Assembly (NCBI RefSeq): GCF_009758125.1
Contig: NZ_WRXO01000001.1
Coordinates: 186,001-250,000 of the forward strand
Direction: 5' to 3'
Length of the DNA stretch: 64,000 bases
DNA from: Chitinophaga oryziterrae
Lineage (GTDB): Bacteria > Bacteroidota > Bacteroidia > Chitinophagales > Chitinophagaceae
Shown here: positions 22,912 to 32,979 of the stretch, piece by piece
How the letters are laid out: each line of letters begins with the position of its first letter
Position numbering within the stretch: position 1 is the first letter of the stretch
The notes under the pieces: generated by a model
Databases searched by the model: none
The model's input: the letters and a program-made list of their open reading frames with translations, nothing else
What the model was told of the DNA's origin: nothing
Position numbers and translations under genes: made by a program

Positions 22912-25041
22912 ATGAAGGACTACGATGAAAAACACATCCGAAACATCGTACTATTGGGTGCCGCCAAGAGCGGCAAAACTACCCTGTGCGAAACCATGTT
23001 ATTTGAAGCCGGCATTATTCCCCGCCGCGGTACGGTAGAAGAACGAAACACCGTATCTGATTATCATGATATTGAACACGAAAGAGGTAGCTCCGTGTAT
23101 GCTACCTGCCTGCACACCGAATGGCGTAATTACAAGATCAATATTATCGATACACCCGGACTGGAAGACTTCATCGGTGAAGTAATCGCTTCTATCCGTG
23201 TATGCGATACAGCTCTTTTACTGCTCAACGCCCAGCATGGGGTGGAAGTAGGGACAGAGTTGATATGGGATTATGTAGATAAATACCGGAAACCTACTAT
23301 ATTGATTGTCAACCAGCTGGATACAGAGTTCGCCAACTTTACGGCTACTGTGGATGATGCCCGCCGGGCATTCGGTTCTGCTGTTACCGTCATGCAATAT
23401 CCTGTTAACCAGGGTATTGGTTTTAACAGCGTAATAGACCTGCTTAAAATGACTTTATACCGTTTCCCTGAAAACGGAGGGAAACCGGAAAAACTACCTA
23501 TTCCCGACAGCGAAAAGGAAACTGCGGAACGCCTGCATAATGAACTGGTGGAAAAAGCAGCCGAGAATGATGATACCCTGATGGAACAGTATTTTGAAAA
23601 AGGGAACCTGGACGAGGACGAACTGAGGCAAGGATTGAAGATAGGGATGCTGAAACACCAGGTATTCCCTGTATTCTGCCTGTCCGCCGTAAATAACATG
23701 GGTAGCGGCCGCCTGATGGGGTTTATAGACAATGTTGCCCCTGCGGCAATAGAGATGCCACCGGAACAGACCGAAGACGGGGAACCTATTCCTTGTGATC
23801 CTGCTGGTCCTCCGGTGTTATTTGTTTTTAAGACCCTGCTGGAACCTCATATCGGCCGGCTATCCTTCTTTAAAGTGATTTCCGGTGAGATAAGACCAGG
23901 TATCGAACTCTATAATGAGAAAGGAAATACCTCCGAACGCCTCAACCAGCTGTTCATTGCTGATGGGCGGAACCGTAACCCGGTGGAATTATTACGATCG
24001 GGAGACATCGGGTGTACGCTCAAACTGAAGAATACGTTAACAAATCATACTTTAAGTGATAAGCAATCCGGTACACAGGTGGCGCCTATCGTGTTCCCGT
24101 TACCTAAAGTACGGGTAGCTGTAGAAGTGATCAATAAGGCAGATGATGAGAAACTGGGAGAAGTGCTGGCAGAGATTCACATGGAAGACCCTACCCTGGA
24201 GATAGAATACAACAAAGAGCTGAAGCAGGTTATTCTGCATGCACAGGGAGAACTGCACCTTTCATTGATCCGCTGGCGGCTGGAACATGTCTATAAAATG
24301 CCTGTTGAGTTTCTTCCGGCTAAGATCCCTTACCGGGAAACTATCCGTCAGTCTGCGATGTCTAATTACCGGCATAAGAAGCAGTCGGGCGGAGCAGGGC
24401 AGTTTGGAGAGGTTTATATGAAGATAGAGCCTTATTATGATGGGATGCCTGCGCTAAAGGATTATCCTGTAAGGGATACGGATACCATAGACCTTGCCTG
24501 GGGGGGTAAACTGGTGTTCAACAATTGTATTGTCGGAGGCGTGATTGATAACAGGTTCCTGCCATCTATTTTAAAGGGGATCATGGAAAAGATGCAGGAA
24601 GGACCGCTAACGGGGTCTTATGTACGTGATATACGCGTGAGCGTGTATGACGGCAAAATGCATCCGGTAGACAGTAATGATATCTCTTTCAAAATAGCAG
24701 GTATGATGGCATTCAAAGAGGCTTTCCATCAGGCGGATCCTCAGCTCTTAGAACCGGTCTTTGATGTAGAAACGACTGCACCGGACAGTATGATGGGAGA
24801 TATTATGGGTGAGCTGCAAACCCGGCGCAGCATTATTACGGGGATGGATACGCTGAATGGTTTCCAGGTGATCCGCGCCCGCACGCCACAGGCTGAATTG
24901 GACAAGCTATATGCAGCACTGCGGAATGTTACCCAGGGTAAGGCAAAGGTCAAAGCGGTGTTTGCTGAATATGCCCCTGTTCCCGGAGATTTACAAAAGA
25001 AATTAATGGAAGAATATAAGAGAGAAGAAGTGGCGGTGTAA
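22912..25041 (+). CDS. EF-G-like translation factor with altered GTPase motifs (EF-G2 type)
   Basis: The 709-residue protein has the EF-G five-domain length and landmarks (RGTVEERNTVSDYHDIEHERG, NPxE-like segments, RWRLEHVY, GGAGQFGEVYMKIEP). But the GTPase motifs differ from canonical EF-G: the P-loop is GAAKSGKTT (16-24), switch I reads HERGSSVYA without the usual RGITI Thr, switch II DTPGL has Leu at 84 where the catalytic His sits, and G4 is NQLD (134-137) instead of NKxD. The catalytic His and switch I Thr losses suggest slow or absent GTP hydrolysis. From memory, Bacteroides thetaiotaomicron makes such an EF-G2 on carbon starvation. Canonical EF-G should be elsewhere in this genome. Confidence 0.88.
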   Translation: MKDYDEKHIRNIVLLGAAKSGKTTLCETMLFEAGIIPRRGTVEERNTVSDYHDIEHERGSSVYATCLHTEWRNYKINIIDTPGLEDFIGEVIASIRVCDTALLLLNAQHGVEVGTELIWDYVDKYRKPTILIVNQLDTEFANFTATVDDARRAFGSAVTVMQYPVNQGIGFNSVIDLLKMTLYRFPENGGKPEKLPIPDSEKETAERLHNELVEKAAENDDTLMEQYFEKGNLDEDELRQGLKIGMLKHQVFPVFCLSAVNNMGSGRLMGFIDNVAPAAIEMPPEQTEDGEPIPCDPAGPPVLFVFKTLLEPHIGRLSFFKVISGEIRPGIELYNEKGNTSERLNQLFIADGRNRNPVELLRSGDIGCTLKLKNTLTNHTLSDKQSGTQVAPIVFPLPKVRVAVEVINKADDEKLGEVLAEIHMEDPTLEIEYNKELKQVILHAQGELHLSLIRWRLEHVYKMPVEFLPAKIPYRETIRQSAMSNYRHKKQSGGAGQFGEVYMKIEPYYDGMPALKDYPVRDTDTIDLAWGGKLVFNNCIVGGVIDNRFLPSILKGIMEKMQEGPLTGSYVRDIRVSVYDGKMHPVDSNDISFKIAGMMAFKEAFHQADPQLLEPVFDVETTAPDSMMGDIMGELQTRRSIITGMDTLNGFQVIRARTPQAELDKLYAALRNVTQGKAKVKAVFAEYAPVPGDLQKKLMEEYKREEVAV

Positions 25042-25083
25042 ATTCTATCCAGCCTCCGCATTTTGCGGAGGCTGGATAGAATT
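25041..25083. terminator. Perfect 19-bp inverted repeat between convergent genes
   Basis: Arms 25041-25059 and 25065-25083 are exact reverse complements (core CCAGCCTCCGC/GCGGAGGCTGG) with a short T-rich loop. They touch the stop codons of both convergent genes. The T-run is weak, but the stem is very stable. Confidence 0.75.
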
Positions 25084-26846
25084 TACTGCCTGGCACACCA
25101 GTCATTGATATACTTTTCAAGTACGGTCAGTGGCATATCTCCCTGAGCCAGCAGGGCATCATGAAATTTAATGATACTGAATTTCTTCCCCAGTCGTTTT
25201 TCACACATCGCGCGCAGACGTAGGATCTCCAATTCTCCGGTCTTATAAGAAAGCGCCTGCCCGGGTATGGCCATATACCTCTCGGTAGCACTGGTCGCAT
25301 CTGCCTCACTGGTAGGCAGATTAGCCATGATATAAGCAATACTTCCTTCGCGTGTCATCTTACCGGTATGAAGACCGACATCGGTAACAAGTCTGATAGC
25401 CCGCATCATTTCATTGTTAAGCGCACCCATTTCCTGGTAAGGATCTGTATAACACCCCAATCTGCTTCCTAAAGATTCTATATACAGTGCCCACCCTTCC
25501 GTAAATGCATTAAAGGAAATACTTCTTCTGAATGTAGGCAGTGTCGTATTTTCCTGTTGCAGGGATATCTGGAAATGGTGTCCGGGGATGGCCTCGTGAA
25601 TAAAAGTTGCTTCCAGGGCCGGACTTATAGTACTGATTTTAGTTGCATCCGGCACCGGCACATAAAAGACGCCTGGTTTTTTGCCATCAATGGAACCAAG
25701 TGTATAAGAAGGACCGTTCTGGCCGGCTTCCCGGAAAGACTCTACTCTTCTGATCTCGAAATCTGCCTTGGGGAATACACTGAACAGCTCGGGCAGATGT
25801 GGCTTTATTTTCGCGTATACATCCCGGTAGGCCTGCAATACCTGTTCGGGCGTTTTAAAAGGCATGAACTGAGGATCTGATTTCAGAAATGCGAAAAACT
25901 CATTCAGCGTACCGGAAAAGCCAGTCCGGGTTTTAATCAGTTCCATTTTTGCCCTGATACGTGAAACCTCATCCAGTCCTTTTTGGTATATCTCTTCCGG
26001 ACTGGAATTGGTGGTGGTGTAGTACTTTACATAGTATCTGTACATTGCAGCTCCGCCCGTGATGCCTGATAAACCTGAGGAGTCTGTTGCTTGGGCCAGG
26101 TATTCATTTTTAAGATAATCCGCCAGATGTTTGTAAGCGGGCAATAATTGTTCACGAATAGCTTTTCCCAGTTCGGCGCTGACCTCCTGCTTTTGTACAG
26201 ATGTAAATTCAGCCGGCAGTGTTTTCAGCGGGGTATAAAATGCGTTCAGGGAATCATCTTTTCCAAGCGCTTCCATTTGCGGAATGATTCTCATTACCAG
26301 TACTTTGGGAAGTACGGTCCCAACTTCGGCACCTTTTTTCATATTAAGGATAGCGGTGGCTGCCCATATTTTAAAAGCTGCAATACGCTTTATCCAGTTG
26401 CGATAATCCTGTACCGTTTTAAAAGGCTGGGCCGAACTACCCGAACCTAACTGACCAATAAATAAAGGGATAGAATTGAAATGATTTAAAGGAAGGTATT
26501 CCAGGTGGAGTTTTCTGCTTTCCAGATCTCTGGTTAATATCTTCTTTAAAACATCAACGGAAATACGGTCAGCCGGTGTTAGCTGTTCTTTATCAAAAGA
26601 TGACAACGATCTGAGGTATTTCTCATCAAACCGGGAAACTTCAGCAATATATGGGGCTGAAATGTCATTGGCCAGTTGATCATCATATTCATGGTATCCT
26701 AAAAAGGTAGCATCCAGCGGTTGGAGCTTTAGAGATTCCCGGTAGTAATTTTCAAATAACTGTTGAAGGTCCTTTTGCTGCGCAATGCCATTTCGTGTAA
26801 TGAAAAGGCTGCTTGTTATCAGCATACATCTGATTATATATTGCAT
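25083..26846 (-). CDS. DUF885 family secreted metallopeptidase-like protein
   Basis: The 587-residue protein has a signal peptide (MLITSSLFITRNGIAQ, with cleavage after IAQ region) and the family body. The HEAIPGHHFQ motif near residue 423 resembles an HExxH-type zinc site, and YIMANLPTSEADATSATERYMAIPGQALSYKTGELEI is typical of DUF885. These proteins are presumed periplasmic peptidases. The ATG at 26846 is taken because it precedes the signal peptide; a Met seven residues on would leave a shorter one. The gene is divergent from the AraC regulator gene. Confidence 0.88.
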   Translation of the reverse strand: MQYIIRCMLITSSLFITRNGIAQQKDLQQLFENYYRESLKLQPLDATFLGYHEYDDQLANDISAPYIAEVSRFDEKYLRSLSSFDKEQLTPADRISVDVLKKILTRDLESRKLHLEYLPLNHFNSIPLFIGQLGSGSSAQPFKTVQDYRNWIKRIAAFKIWAATAILNMKKGAEVGTVLPKVLVMRIIPQMEALGKDDSLNAFYTPLKTLPAEFTSVQKQEVSAELGKAIREQLLPAYKHLADYLKNEYLAQATDSSGLSGITGGAAMYRYYVKYYTTTNSSPEEIYQKGLDEVSRIRAKMELIKTRTGFSGTLNEFFAFLKSDPQFMPFKTPEQVLQAYRDVYAKIKPHLPELFSVFPKADFEIRRVESFREAGQNGPSYTLGSIDGKKPGVFYVPVPDATKISTISPALEATFIHEAIPGHHFQISLQQENTTLPTFRRSISFNAFTEGWALYIESLGSRLGCYTDPYQEMGALNNEMMRAIRLVTDVGLHTGKMTREGSIAYIMANLPTSEADATSATERYMAIPGQALSYKTGELEILRLRAMCEKRLGKKFSIIKFHDALLAQGDMPLTVLEKYINDWCARQ

Positions 26847-26940
26847 CTGAGCTTGTTTGATGCTGTAAAATTAGCGGGTCTGTAAGGTTTAAAATTGTAT
26901 GAGATTAGCTTAAAATAGTGATTATTTATTATTTTTATAT

Positions 26941-27768
26941 ATGTTAATGACTGATGACTCAAAAAATGCGGAGTGCTTTTCAAATGGCCGTTATGTAGGT
27001 CCTGCTAAGAAGGAGTTACATTTCGGAGACATCATAGCCAGTGAAAATGAATATGCCGAAGGGATTTCATCCGTATGGCATTACCATGAGAACCCGCACT
27101 TTTCACATATACTTAATGGTGGAAGTATTGAGGTAGGGGAATACAATACGGTCTGTCAGACAGAAGGGGACTCGTTGTTCTATAACCCATGCATGCTGCA
27201 TAAAAACACGGACTACAAAGAGAATACAAGGATTTTTAACCTTGAATTACAGCCCGGATTTTTCACCAGGAACAAATTGAAATATTCTGCAGCAGATAAT
27301 TACTGGTCATATTATGATGAGCATTTAAAAAAGGTATTGGTAATAAAGATATTAAAGGAGTATTTATTGAATGATACCGATTCCGGACTTTCAATAGAAC
27401 AATTATGCGTATTGCTCTGCCAGCAGGATGGGGGGAAGCCTAAACCCGAAAAGAACAATCACTGGTCATCATTGCTGAAAGAATACCTGCACGAGAAATG
27501 GAATACGCCATTTAGCCTGAGTGAGCTGTCTGAAGAAGTGCAGATTCATCCGGTAAATATTTCAAAATACTTTTCAAAATATTTCAACTGCACATTAGGA
27601 GAATATATAAGGAGGATTAAAATTGAAAGATCACTGGCTTTGGTCAGAAATAAAAGATACAGCCTTACGGAAATAGCTTACGAATGTGGCTTTACTGATC
27701 AAAGCCACTTTACCAGAACTTTCAGGAATATTACCGGGATTCTGCCAAAAGACTACAGGCAATTTTAG
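26941..27768 (+). CDS. AraC family transcriptional regulator
   Basis: The 275-residue protein has a cupin-like N-terminal region (WHYHENPHFSHILNGG near 40-56) and two C-terminal helix-turn-helix units, the second being LTEIAYECGFTDQSHFTRTF near 241-260 followed by ITGILPKDYRQF. The N-terminal His-rich turn likely binds a small ligand. It might regulate the divergent DUF885 gene, whose start is 94 bases away; that is only positional inference. Confidence 0.9.
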   Translation: MLMTDDSKNAECFSNGRYVGPAKKELHFGDIIASENEYAEGISSVWHYHENPHFSHILNGGSIEVGEYNTVCQTEGDSLFYNPCMLHKNTDYKENTRIFNLELQPGFFTRNKLKYSAADNYWSYYDEHLKKVLVIKILKEYLLNDTDSGLSIEQLCVLLCQQDGGKPKPEKNNHWSSLLKEYLHEKWNTPFSLSELSEEVQIHPVNISKYFSKYFNCTLGEYIRRIKIERSLALVRNKRYSLTEIAYECGFTDQSHFTRTFRNITGILPKDYRQF

Positions 27769-27861
27769 TGGAGTTGTCTAAATTAAAAATACCTCTTTCC
27801 GTTTTTTTAGCTAAAAAAAGATTAACTTAAAGGTATATAAACCTCCTTAAATATTTGTTTT

Positions 27862-28293
27862 ATGGATACTGTAAGAGATATCCTGCAAATAAAAGGAAAT
27901 ATGGTGTACACAATCTGCATCACCTGCTCTGTGTACGAAGCATTGGAAGTACTTGAAGAAAAAAATCTAGGCGCACTTGTAGTAGTGGACGAAAGTGGAA
28001 AATTGATAGGCATATTCACTGAACGGGATTACGCACGCAAAGTTGTCCTCAAAGGACGTTCTTCTAAGGAAACACTAGTCAGGGACATTATGGATAACAG
28101 ACCGGTATTCGTTACTCCTGATACAAAGATTGAGTATTGCATGCAATTGATGACGAATAAGTTCATCCGCCATCTCCCCGTTATTGAAAACAATGAACTG
28201 ACTGGCCTTATCTCCATCGGTGACATTCTCAAATATGTCATCAGCAACAAAGACTTCATTATTCAGAATCTCGAACATTACATCGTTAGCTAG
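27862..28293 (+). CDS. CBS-domain protein
   Basis: The 143 residues form two CBS repeats (about 5-65 and 75-140), with GALVVVDESGKLIGIFTERDYARKVV in the first and HLPVIENNELTGLISIGDILKYVI in the second. CBS pairs bind adenine nucleotides and act as energy sensors; alone, this protein has no effector domain. It precedes the complex I operon by 107 bases. Confidence 0.88.
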   Translation: MDTVRDILQIKGNMVYTICITCSVYEALEVLEEKNLGALVVVDESGKLIGIFTERDYARKVVLKGRSSKETLVRDIMDNRPVFVTPDTKIEYCMQLMTNKFIRHLPVIENNELTGLISIGDILKYVISNKDFIIQNLEHYIVS

Positions 28294-28343
28294 GATCCTT
28301 CTGCGCCATTATTGGGTATGTCGATTGGATTAAACACCATCTT

Positions 28344-28379
28344 TCTTTTTTATTAAAAGAAGAATACGTATCGTATTCT
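28344..28379. promoter_or_regulatory. Two inverted repeats before nuoA
   Basis: TTCTTTT-tatt-AAAAGAA (28344-28361) and AGAATACG-tat-CGTATTCT (28361-28379) lie between the CBS gene and nuoA. The second is GC-containing and 22 bases before the start codon, so it could be an operator or a leader hairpin. The first could stop CBS transcription. Confidence 0.4.
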
Positions 28380-28400
28380 CTTCAGGAAAAAATTTACGTT

Positions 28401-28838
28401 ATGGGAAACGAAATACTAAGTATTCCCCTGTGGCCTCTTTTGCTCTATACAAGCCTGGTGGTAGTATTGATAGCTGCCATACTTGCGTTATCCTATGTGT
28501 TAGGACAACGACATAACGACCGTGCTACCGGTAAACCCTACGAGGGTGGTATAGAGCAAACCGGGACCGCACGCATTCGCTTCTCTACACAATTCTATCT
28601 GGTTGCCATGCTATTTGTCATCTTCGACGTTGAGGCTGTTTTTATTATGCTTTGGGCGTTGGGGTTATATGACCTGGGATGGCCTGGTTATATTGGTGCC
28701 GGCCTGTTCATTGCACAGTTGGTAGTTGTGCTGATCTATGAATGGGGCATTGGTGCACTTGACATTGGTGCAGACGCAAAAAAAATATTAAAGGCTCACA
28801 AACTAAAACAACAGCAAAATGAAATGGTGGCTAAGTAA
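28401..28838 (+). CDS. nuoA: NADH-quinone oxidoreductase subunit A
   Basis: The 145-residue protein has three hydrophobic segments and the family motif [11 protein letters not shown] (near 77-87), the loop that lines the quinone chamber of complex I. It opens the operon. The nuoB start overlaps its last 20 bases. Confidence 0.93.
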   Translation: MGNEILSIPLWPLLLYTSLVVVLIAAILALSYVLGQRHNDRATGKPYEGGIEQTGTARIRFSTQFYLVAMLFVIFDVEAVFIMLWALGLYDLGWPGYIGAGLFIAQLVVVLIYEWGIGALDIGADAKKILKAHKLKQQQNEMVAK

Positions 28839-29457
28839 AACAGGTGATCAGTCGGGCCATATCTCGGGAACCGGCAGTATGGAAGATGCCGTTAGCAAAA
28901 GTATTATGCTGACCACCGTACAAGACCTGCTTGCATGGGGACGCAAAAATTCCATGTGGCCATTCCATTTTGGTTTGAGCTGTTGCTTTGTAGAAATGGC
29001 TACCAGTATCACCAGCAAATATGATGTAGCAAGGTTCGGTGCGGAAGTGATCCGTGGTACACCGCGGGAAGCAGATGTGATGGTCATTGCCGGGACGGTC
29101 TTTATTAAAATGGTACCTATCATCAAACGGCTTCATGAACAGATGATGGAACCCCGCTGGGTTATTTCCATGGGAAGCTGTGCCAACAGTGGTGGTATGT
29201 ATGATATATATAGTGTGGTACAGGGAGTGGACAAATTCCTGCCGGTAGATGTATATGTGCCAGGCTGCCCTCCCAGACCAGATGCCTTTATGCAGGGATT
29301 GATGCTCCTGGCTGATGCGGTAGGTAAAGAAGCCCGTCCGCTTAGCTGGGCCATTGGTGAACAGGGGGTAATAAAACCAGACATGCTTTCAATGAAAGAG
29401 AAAAAACGTGAAGAGCGGACAAAGATGACCTCTTTCAGAGGAATCGACGAAATATAA
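28819..29457 (+). CDS. nuoB: NADH-quinone oxidoreductase subunit B
   Basis: The 212-residue protein carries the four N2 cluster Cys in the expected places: the tandem pair in LSCCFVEM, then GSCANSGG and VPGCPPRP. N2 passes electrons to quinone in the peripheral arm. The ATG at 28819 overlaps nuoA; a later in-frame ATG (MEDAV) is also possible because the first 20 residues are poorly conserved. Confidence 0.95.
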   Translation: MKWWLSKTGDQSGHISGTGSMEDAVSKSIMLTTVQDLLAWGRKNSMWPFHFGLSCCFVEMATSITSKYDVARFGAEVIRGTPREADVMVIAGTVFIKMVPIIKRLHEQMMEPRWVISMGSCANSGGMYDIYSVVQGVDKFLPVDVYVPGCPPRPDAFMQGLMLLADAVGKEARPLSWAIGEQGVIKPDMLSMKEKKREERTKMTSFRGIDEI

Positions 29458-29470
29458 AATTGGTATAGAT

Positions 29471-31210
29471 ATGCAGACTGTTGATCATATTCCCTCATAT
29501 TTAATACAACACTTCGGCCCCGACGCTTTTCAACAGCAGGTAACTGCCGACGGGATACTTACGCTATGGGCCAGTAAGGACATTATTGTGTCTGTTATTG
29601 AATACCTTAAATCAAACTCCTTTCCATTCCTGTACGATCTATGCGGTATAGACGAACGGGACCGGGCAGGAAAAGAGCAGCTCCCCGTTGCCGACTTTAC
29701 CATTGTTTATCACCTGTTCTCATTTAAGCAGAATAATTTCATACGACTCAAAGTAGCATTGGTTGGCGAATATCCCACGATGCCCTCCATAACAGCTGTT
29801 TTTAAAAATGCCAACTGGTACGAACGGGAAGTATATGACATGTTTGGTATCCGCTTTGAAGGCCATCCCCACTTGCAACGTATCCTGATGCCCCTTACCT
29901 GGGAAGGTCATCCACTCCGCAAAGAACATCCGGCCAGAGCAACAGAAATGGGCCCATTTCGCCTATGGAATGAAAAACAGGACATTGAACAGGAAGCCCT
30001 GCGCTTCAAACCGGAAGAATGGGGCCTGCAATCATATAGTGAAGACTCCGATTTTATGTTTCTGAACATCGGGCCTCAACACCCCGGCACCCACGGTGTA
30101 CTGCGTATCATCCTGCAACTGGATGGGGAAGAGATCGTTGATGCGATACCGGAGATCGGCTTTCATCACCGCGGAGCAGAAAAAATGGGAGAACGCCAGA
30201 GCTGGCATACCTACATCCCTTATACGGACCGGGTGGACTACCTGGGCGGCGTTATGAATAACCTCGCCTACCTGCTGGCAGTAGAAGAACTGGCAGGTAT
30301 AAAAGTGCCGGAAAGGGTCAAAGTGATCAGGATCATGTTATGTGAATTATTCCGTATTAACAGTCACCTCGTTTGGTTTGGAACATTTGCACAGGATCTC
30401 GGGCAACTATCCCCCGTCTTCTATATGTTCACCGAAAGAGAAAAAATATTCGATATCATTGAAGCCATCTGTGGCGACCGTATGCATCCCAACTGGTTCC
30501 GTATTGGCGGGGTGGTCCAGGACCTGCCCAAAGGATGGGATAGACTTGTACGTGAATTTGTAGACAATTTTCCGAAGCAGCTGAAGCAATACAATAATAT
30601 GGTATTACGCAACAGTCTGATAAAGGCCCGTACCAAAGGCATTGGTATATATACCCTGGAAGAAGCCATTGAATGGGGCGTAACAGGCCCCGGACTAAGA
30701 GCCTGTGGTTTCGAATGGGACTTCCGCAAAAAACGCCCTTACTCCGGTTATGAAATGTTTGATTTCGATATTCCCATTGCACAGCACGGCGACTGCTATG
30801 ACCGCTCTGTTGTGAGAGTAGAGGAAATGCGGCAAAGCCTGCGGATCATAGAACAATGTCTGCATAATATGCCCGAAGGGAGTTACAAGGCAGACCATCC
30901 CCTAACCACACCTCCTGTTAAAAAGCATACTATGCAGGATATAGAAACCCTCATCACCCATTTCCTGAGCGTAAGCTGGGGCCCCGTTATCCCCCCGGGA
31001 GAAGCAATGAGTTGCATAGAAGCTACCAAAGGAGCGAACAGTTATTACCTGGTGAGTGATGGTAATACATCATCCTATCGCACACGCATACGCACCCCCT
31101 CATTTGCACACATGCAGATGGTACCGTATATCAGTAAAGGTTATACAGTGGCAGACCTGCTTTCCATTCTGGGAAGTGTGGATTATGTACTGGCAGATAT
31201 AGACAGATAG
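29471..31210 (+). CDS. nuoCD: NADH-quinone oxidoreductase, fused subunits C and D
   Basis: The 579-residue chain joins subunit C (about 1-185, [21 protein letters not shown]) and subunit D (about 195-579, [38 protein letters not shown], and the C-terminal DIVLADIDR-like end). D forms the quinone site with B. Fusion of C and D, as in Escherichia coli, is shown directly by one open frame. It starts 13 bases after nuoB. Confidence 0.95.
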   Translation: MQTVDHIPSYLIQHFGPDAFQQQVTADGILTLWASKDIIVSVIEYLKSNSFPFLYDLCGIDERDRAGKEQLPVADFTIVYHLFSFKQNNFIRLKVALVGEYPTMPSITAVFKNANWYEREVYDMFGIRFEGHPHLQRILMPLTWEGHPLRKEHPARATEMGPFRLWNEKQDIEQEALRFKPEEWGLQSYSEDSDFMFLNIGPQHPGTHGVLRIILQLDGEEIVDAIPEIGFHHRGAEKMGERQSWHTYIPYTDRVDYLGGVMNNLAYLLAVEELAGIKVPERVKVIRIMLCELFRINSHLVWFGTFAQDLGQLSPVFYMFTEREKIFDIIEAICGDRMHPNWFRIGGVVQDLPKGWDRLVREFVDNFPKQLKQYNNMVLRNSLIKARTKGIGIYTLEEAIEWGVTGPGLRACGFEWDFRKKRPYSGYEMFDFDIPIAQHGDCYDRSVVRVEEMRQSLRIIEQCLHNMPEGSYKADHPLTTPPVKKHTMQDIETLITHFLSVSWGPVIPPGEAMSCIEATKGANSYYLVSDGNTSSYRTRIRTPSFAHMQMVPYISKGYTVADLLSILGSVDYVLADIDR

Positions 31211-31225
31211 TGAAATAAAACTTTT

Positions 31226-31690
31226 ATGCTTACAGCAATAGAAAAAAAAGCAATAGATCACGAAATAGAACTGGTGCCTTATAAGAAAGCATCCGTGATT
31301 GAAGCATTGAAGATCGTGCAGCAGCACCGCGGCTGGATCAGTGATGAAAGCATTGAAGCAATTGCCGATTATCTGGAAATAAGTCCTGCGGAAGTAGATA
31401 GCGTGGCTACCTTCTATAACCTCATCTTCCGTAAGCCTGTAGGCAGACACATCATTCTCCTGTGCGACAGTATCTCCTGTTATGTAATGGGATACCGGCT
31501 GTTACATAAGGCGCTGGAAGAAAAACTGCATATACGCATGGGCCAGACAAGTGAGGATAACCGTTTTACACTGTTACCAAATGTATGTCTCGGCTGCTGT
31601 GATCACGCTCCTGCTTTGATGATAGATAAAGATTTATACAGGGATGTGGAACCGGCGCTGTTGGATGACATTTTAAAAAAATACACATAA
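31226..31690 (+). CDS. nuoE: NADH-quinone oxidoreductase subunit E
   Basis: The 154-residue thioredoxin-like subunit has the [2Fe-2S] N1a ligands as CDSISC (C-x4-C) and CLGCC (C-x3-C). It stabilises the flavin unit with NuoF. The next gene starts four bases after its stop. Confidence 0.93.
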   Translation: MLTAIEKKAIDHEIELVPYKKASVIEALKIVQQHRGWISDESIEAIADYLEISPAEVDSVATFYNLIFRKPVGRHIILLCDSISCYVMGYRLLHKALEEKLHIRMGQTSEDNRFTLLPNVCLGCCDHAPALMIDKDLYRDVEPALLDDILKKYT

Positions 31691-31693
31691 TAA

Positions 31694-32968
31694 ATGGAAC
31701 GTCCGCTTACCAGTAATATTTACCCCGACCGCCCGCCACTCAATCTGAAGGAGTATGAACAAGCTGGCGGATATGCTGCGCTACGCAAAGTATGTAGTGG
31801 TATGTCACCGGCTGCCCTTCAAAAACTGGTACAGGACAGTAATCTGAAAGGGCGTGGCGGAGCTGGTTTTAACACTGGTATAAAATGGAGTCTTGTTCCA
31901 ATGGGAGATGAGGCACCTCATCCTAAATATCTTATTGCCAATGCTGACGAAATGGAGCCAGGCACTTTCAAAGACAGGGTGTTACTGGAAGGCAACCCGC
32001 ATCAACTGATAGAAGGAATGATCCTGGCGGCCTATGCTATCCAGGCAGACACCGCTTATGTATTCTTACGCTGGGCTTATCATGAGGCAGCAGCACTATT
32101 GCGTAAAAGTATTCAGGAAGCATATGATGCCGGGTACCTGGGCCAGGATATCCTGGGAAGCGGTTTCCATCTGGACATGCACCTCCATACCGGAGTAGGC
32201 CGCTATATGTGCGGAGAAGAAACCGCTTTACTGAATGCGTTGGAAGGCAAACGGGCTACCCCCAGGGCCAAACCTCCTTTTCCGCAAATCAGCGGATTAT
32301 TTGGTAAGCCTACTATCGTGAATAATGTAGAGACACTTTGTTGTATTCCACATATCGTAAACAATGGAGCCGATTGGTTTAAGGGGTTGAGTTATAGTGA
32401 AGACGGTGGCACAAAACTATATGGCGTGAGTGGTAAAGTGAAAAAACCGGGCGCCTGGGAACTGCCTATGGGGATTACTATGCGCGAACTGATCGAAGAA
32501 CACGCAGGAGGTATGAAATCCGGTTTTCAATTGAGGGGTGTATTACCGGGCGGAGCATCTACAGATTTTCTGACGGTACAGCACCTGGATATCAAACTGG
32601 ATTACAAATCTGTTGCAGCAGCAGGTAGCCGTTTAGGTACCGGTACTATGATCGTAATGGATGATGGCACCTGTCCTGTTGGCTTTGTACATAACCTGCA
32701 GCATTTTTTTGCACAGGAAAGCTGCGGATGGTGTACTCCCTGCCGGGAAGGGCTACCCTGGGTAGAAAAGATCCTCCTGGCCATGGAAAAAGGGGAAGGC
32801 CGAAAAGAAGATCTTGAACTGCTGCAAATGCATACGCAATTACTGGGACCAGGTAATACTTTCTGTGCACTGGCTCCCGGTGCTATGGAACCATTACAAA
32901 GTGCCTTAAAATATTTCCGGGATGATTTTGAAAAACATATTGACCATAAAAAATGTCCGTATGACTAA
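31694..32968 (+). CDS. nuoF: NADH-quinone oxidoreductase subunit F
   Basis: The 424-residue subunit has the FMN/NADH motif GRGGAGFNTGIKW, then NADEMEPGTFKDR, GEETALLNALEG, and the N3 [4Fe-4S] motif ESCGWCTPCREG with its fourth Cys in FCALAPGA. It takes electrons from NADH. In the motif GRGGAGFxTGxKW the variable residue is Asn here, a small change. Confidence 0.94.
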   Translation: MERPLTSNIYPDRPPLNLKEYEQAGGYAALRKVCSGMSPAALQKLVQDSNLKGRGGAGFNTGIKWSLVPMGDEAPHPKYLIANADEMEPGTFKDRVLLEGNPHQLIEGMILAAYAIQADTAYVFLRWAYHEAAALLRKSIQEAYDAGYLGQDILGSGFHLDMHLHTGVGRYMCGEETALLNALEGKRATPRAKPPFPQISGLFGKPTIVNNVETLCCIPHIVNNGADWFKGLSYSEDGGTKLYGVSGKVKKPGAWELPMGITMRELIEEHAGGMKSGFQLRGVLPGGASTDFLTVQHLDIKLDYKSVAAAGSRLGTGTMIVMDDGTCPVGFVHNLQHFFAQESCGWCTPCREGLPWVEKILLAMEKGEGRKEDLELLQMHTQLLGPGNTFCALAPGAMEPLQSALKYFRDDFEKHIDHKKCPYD

Positions 32969-32979
32969 CAATATTCACA

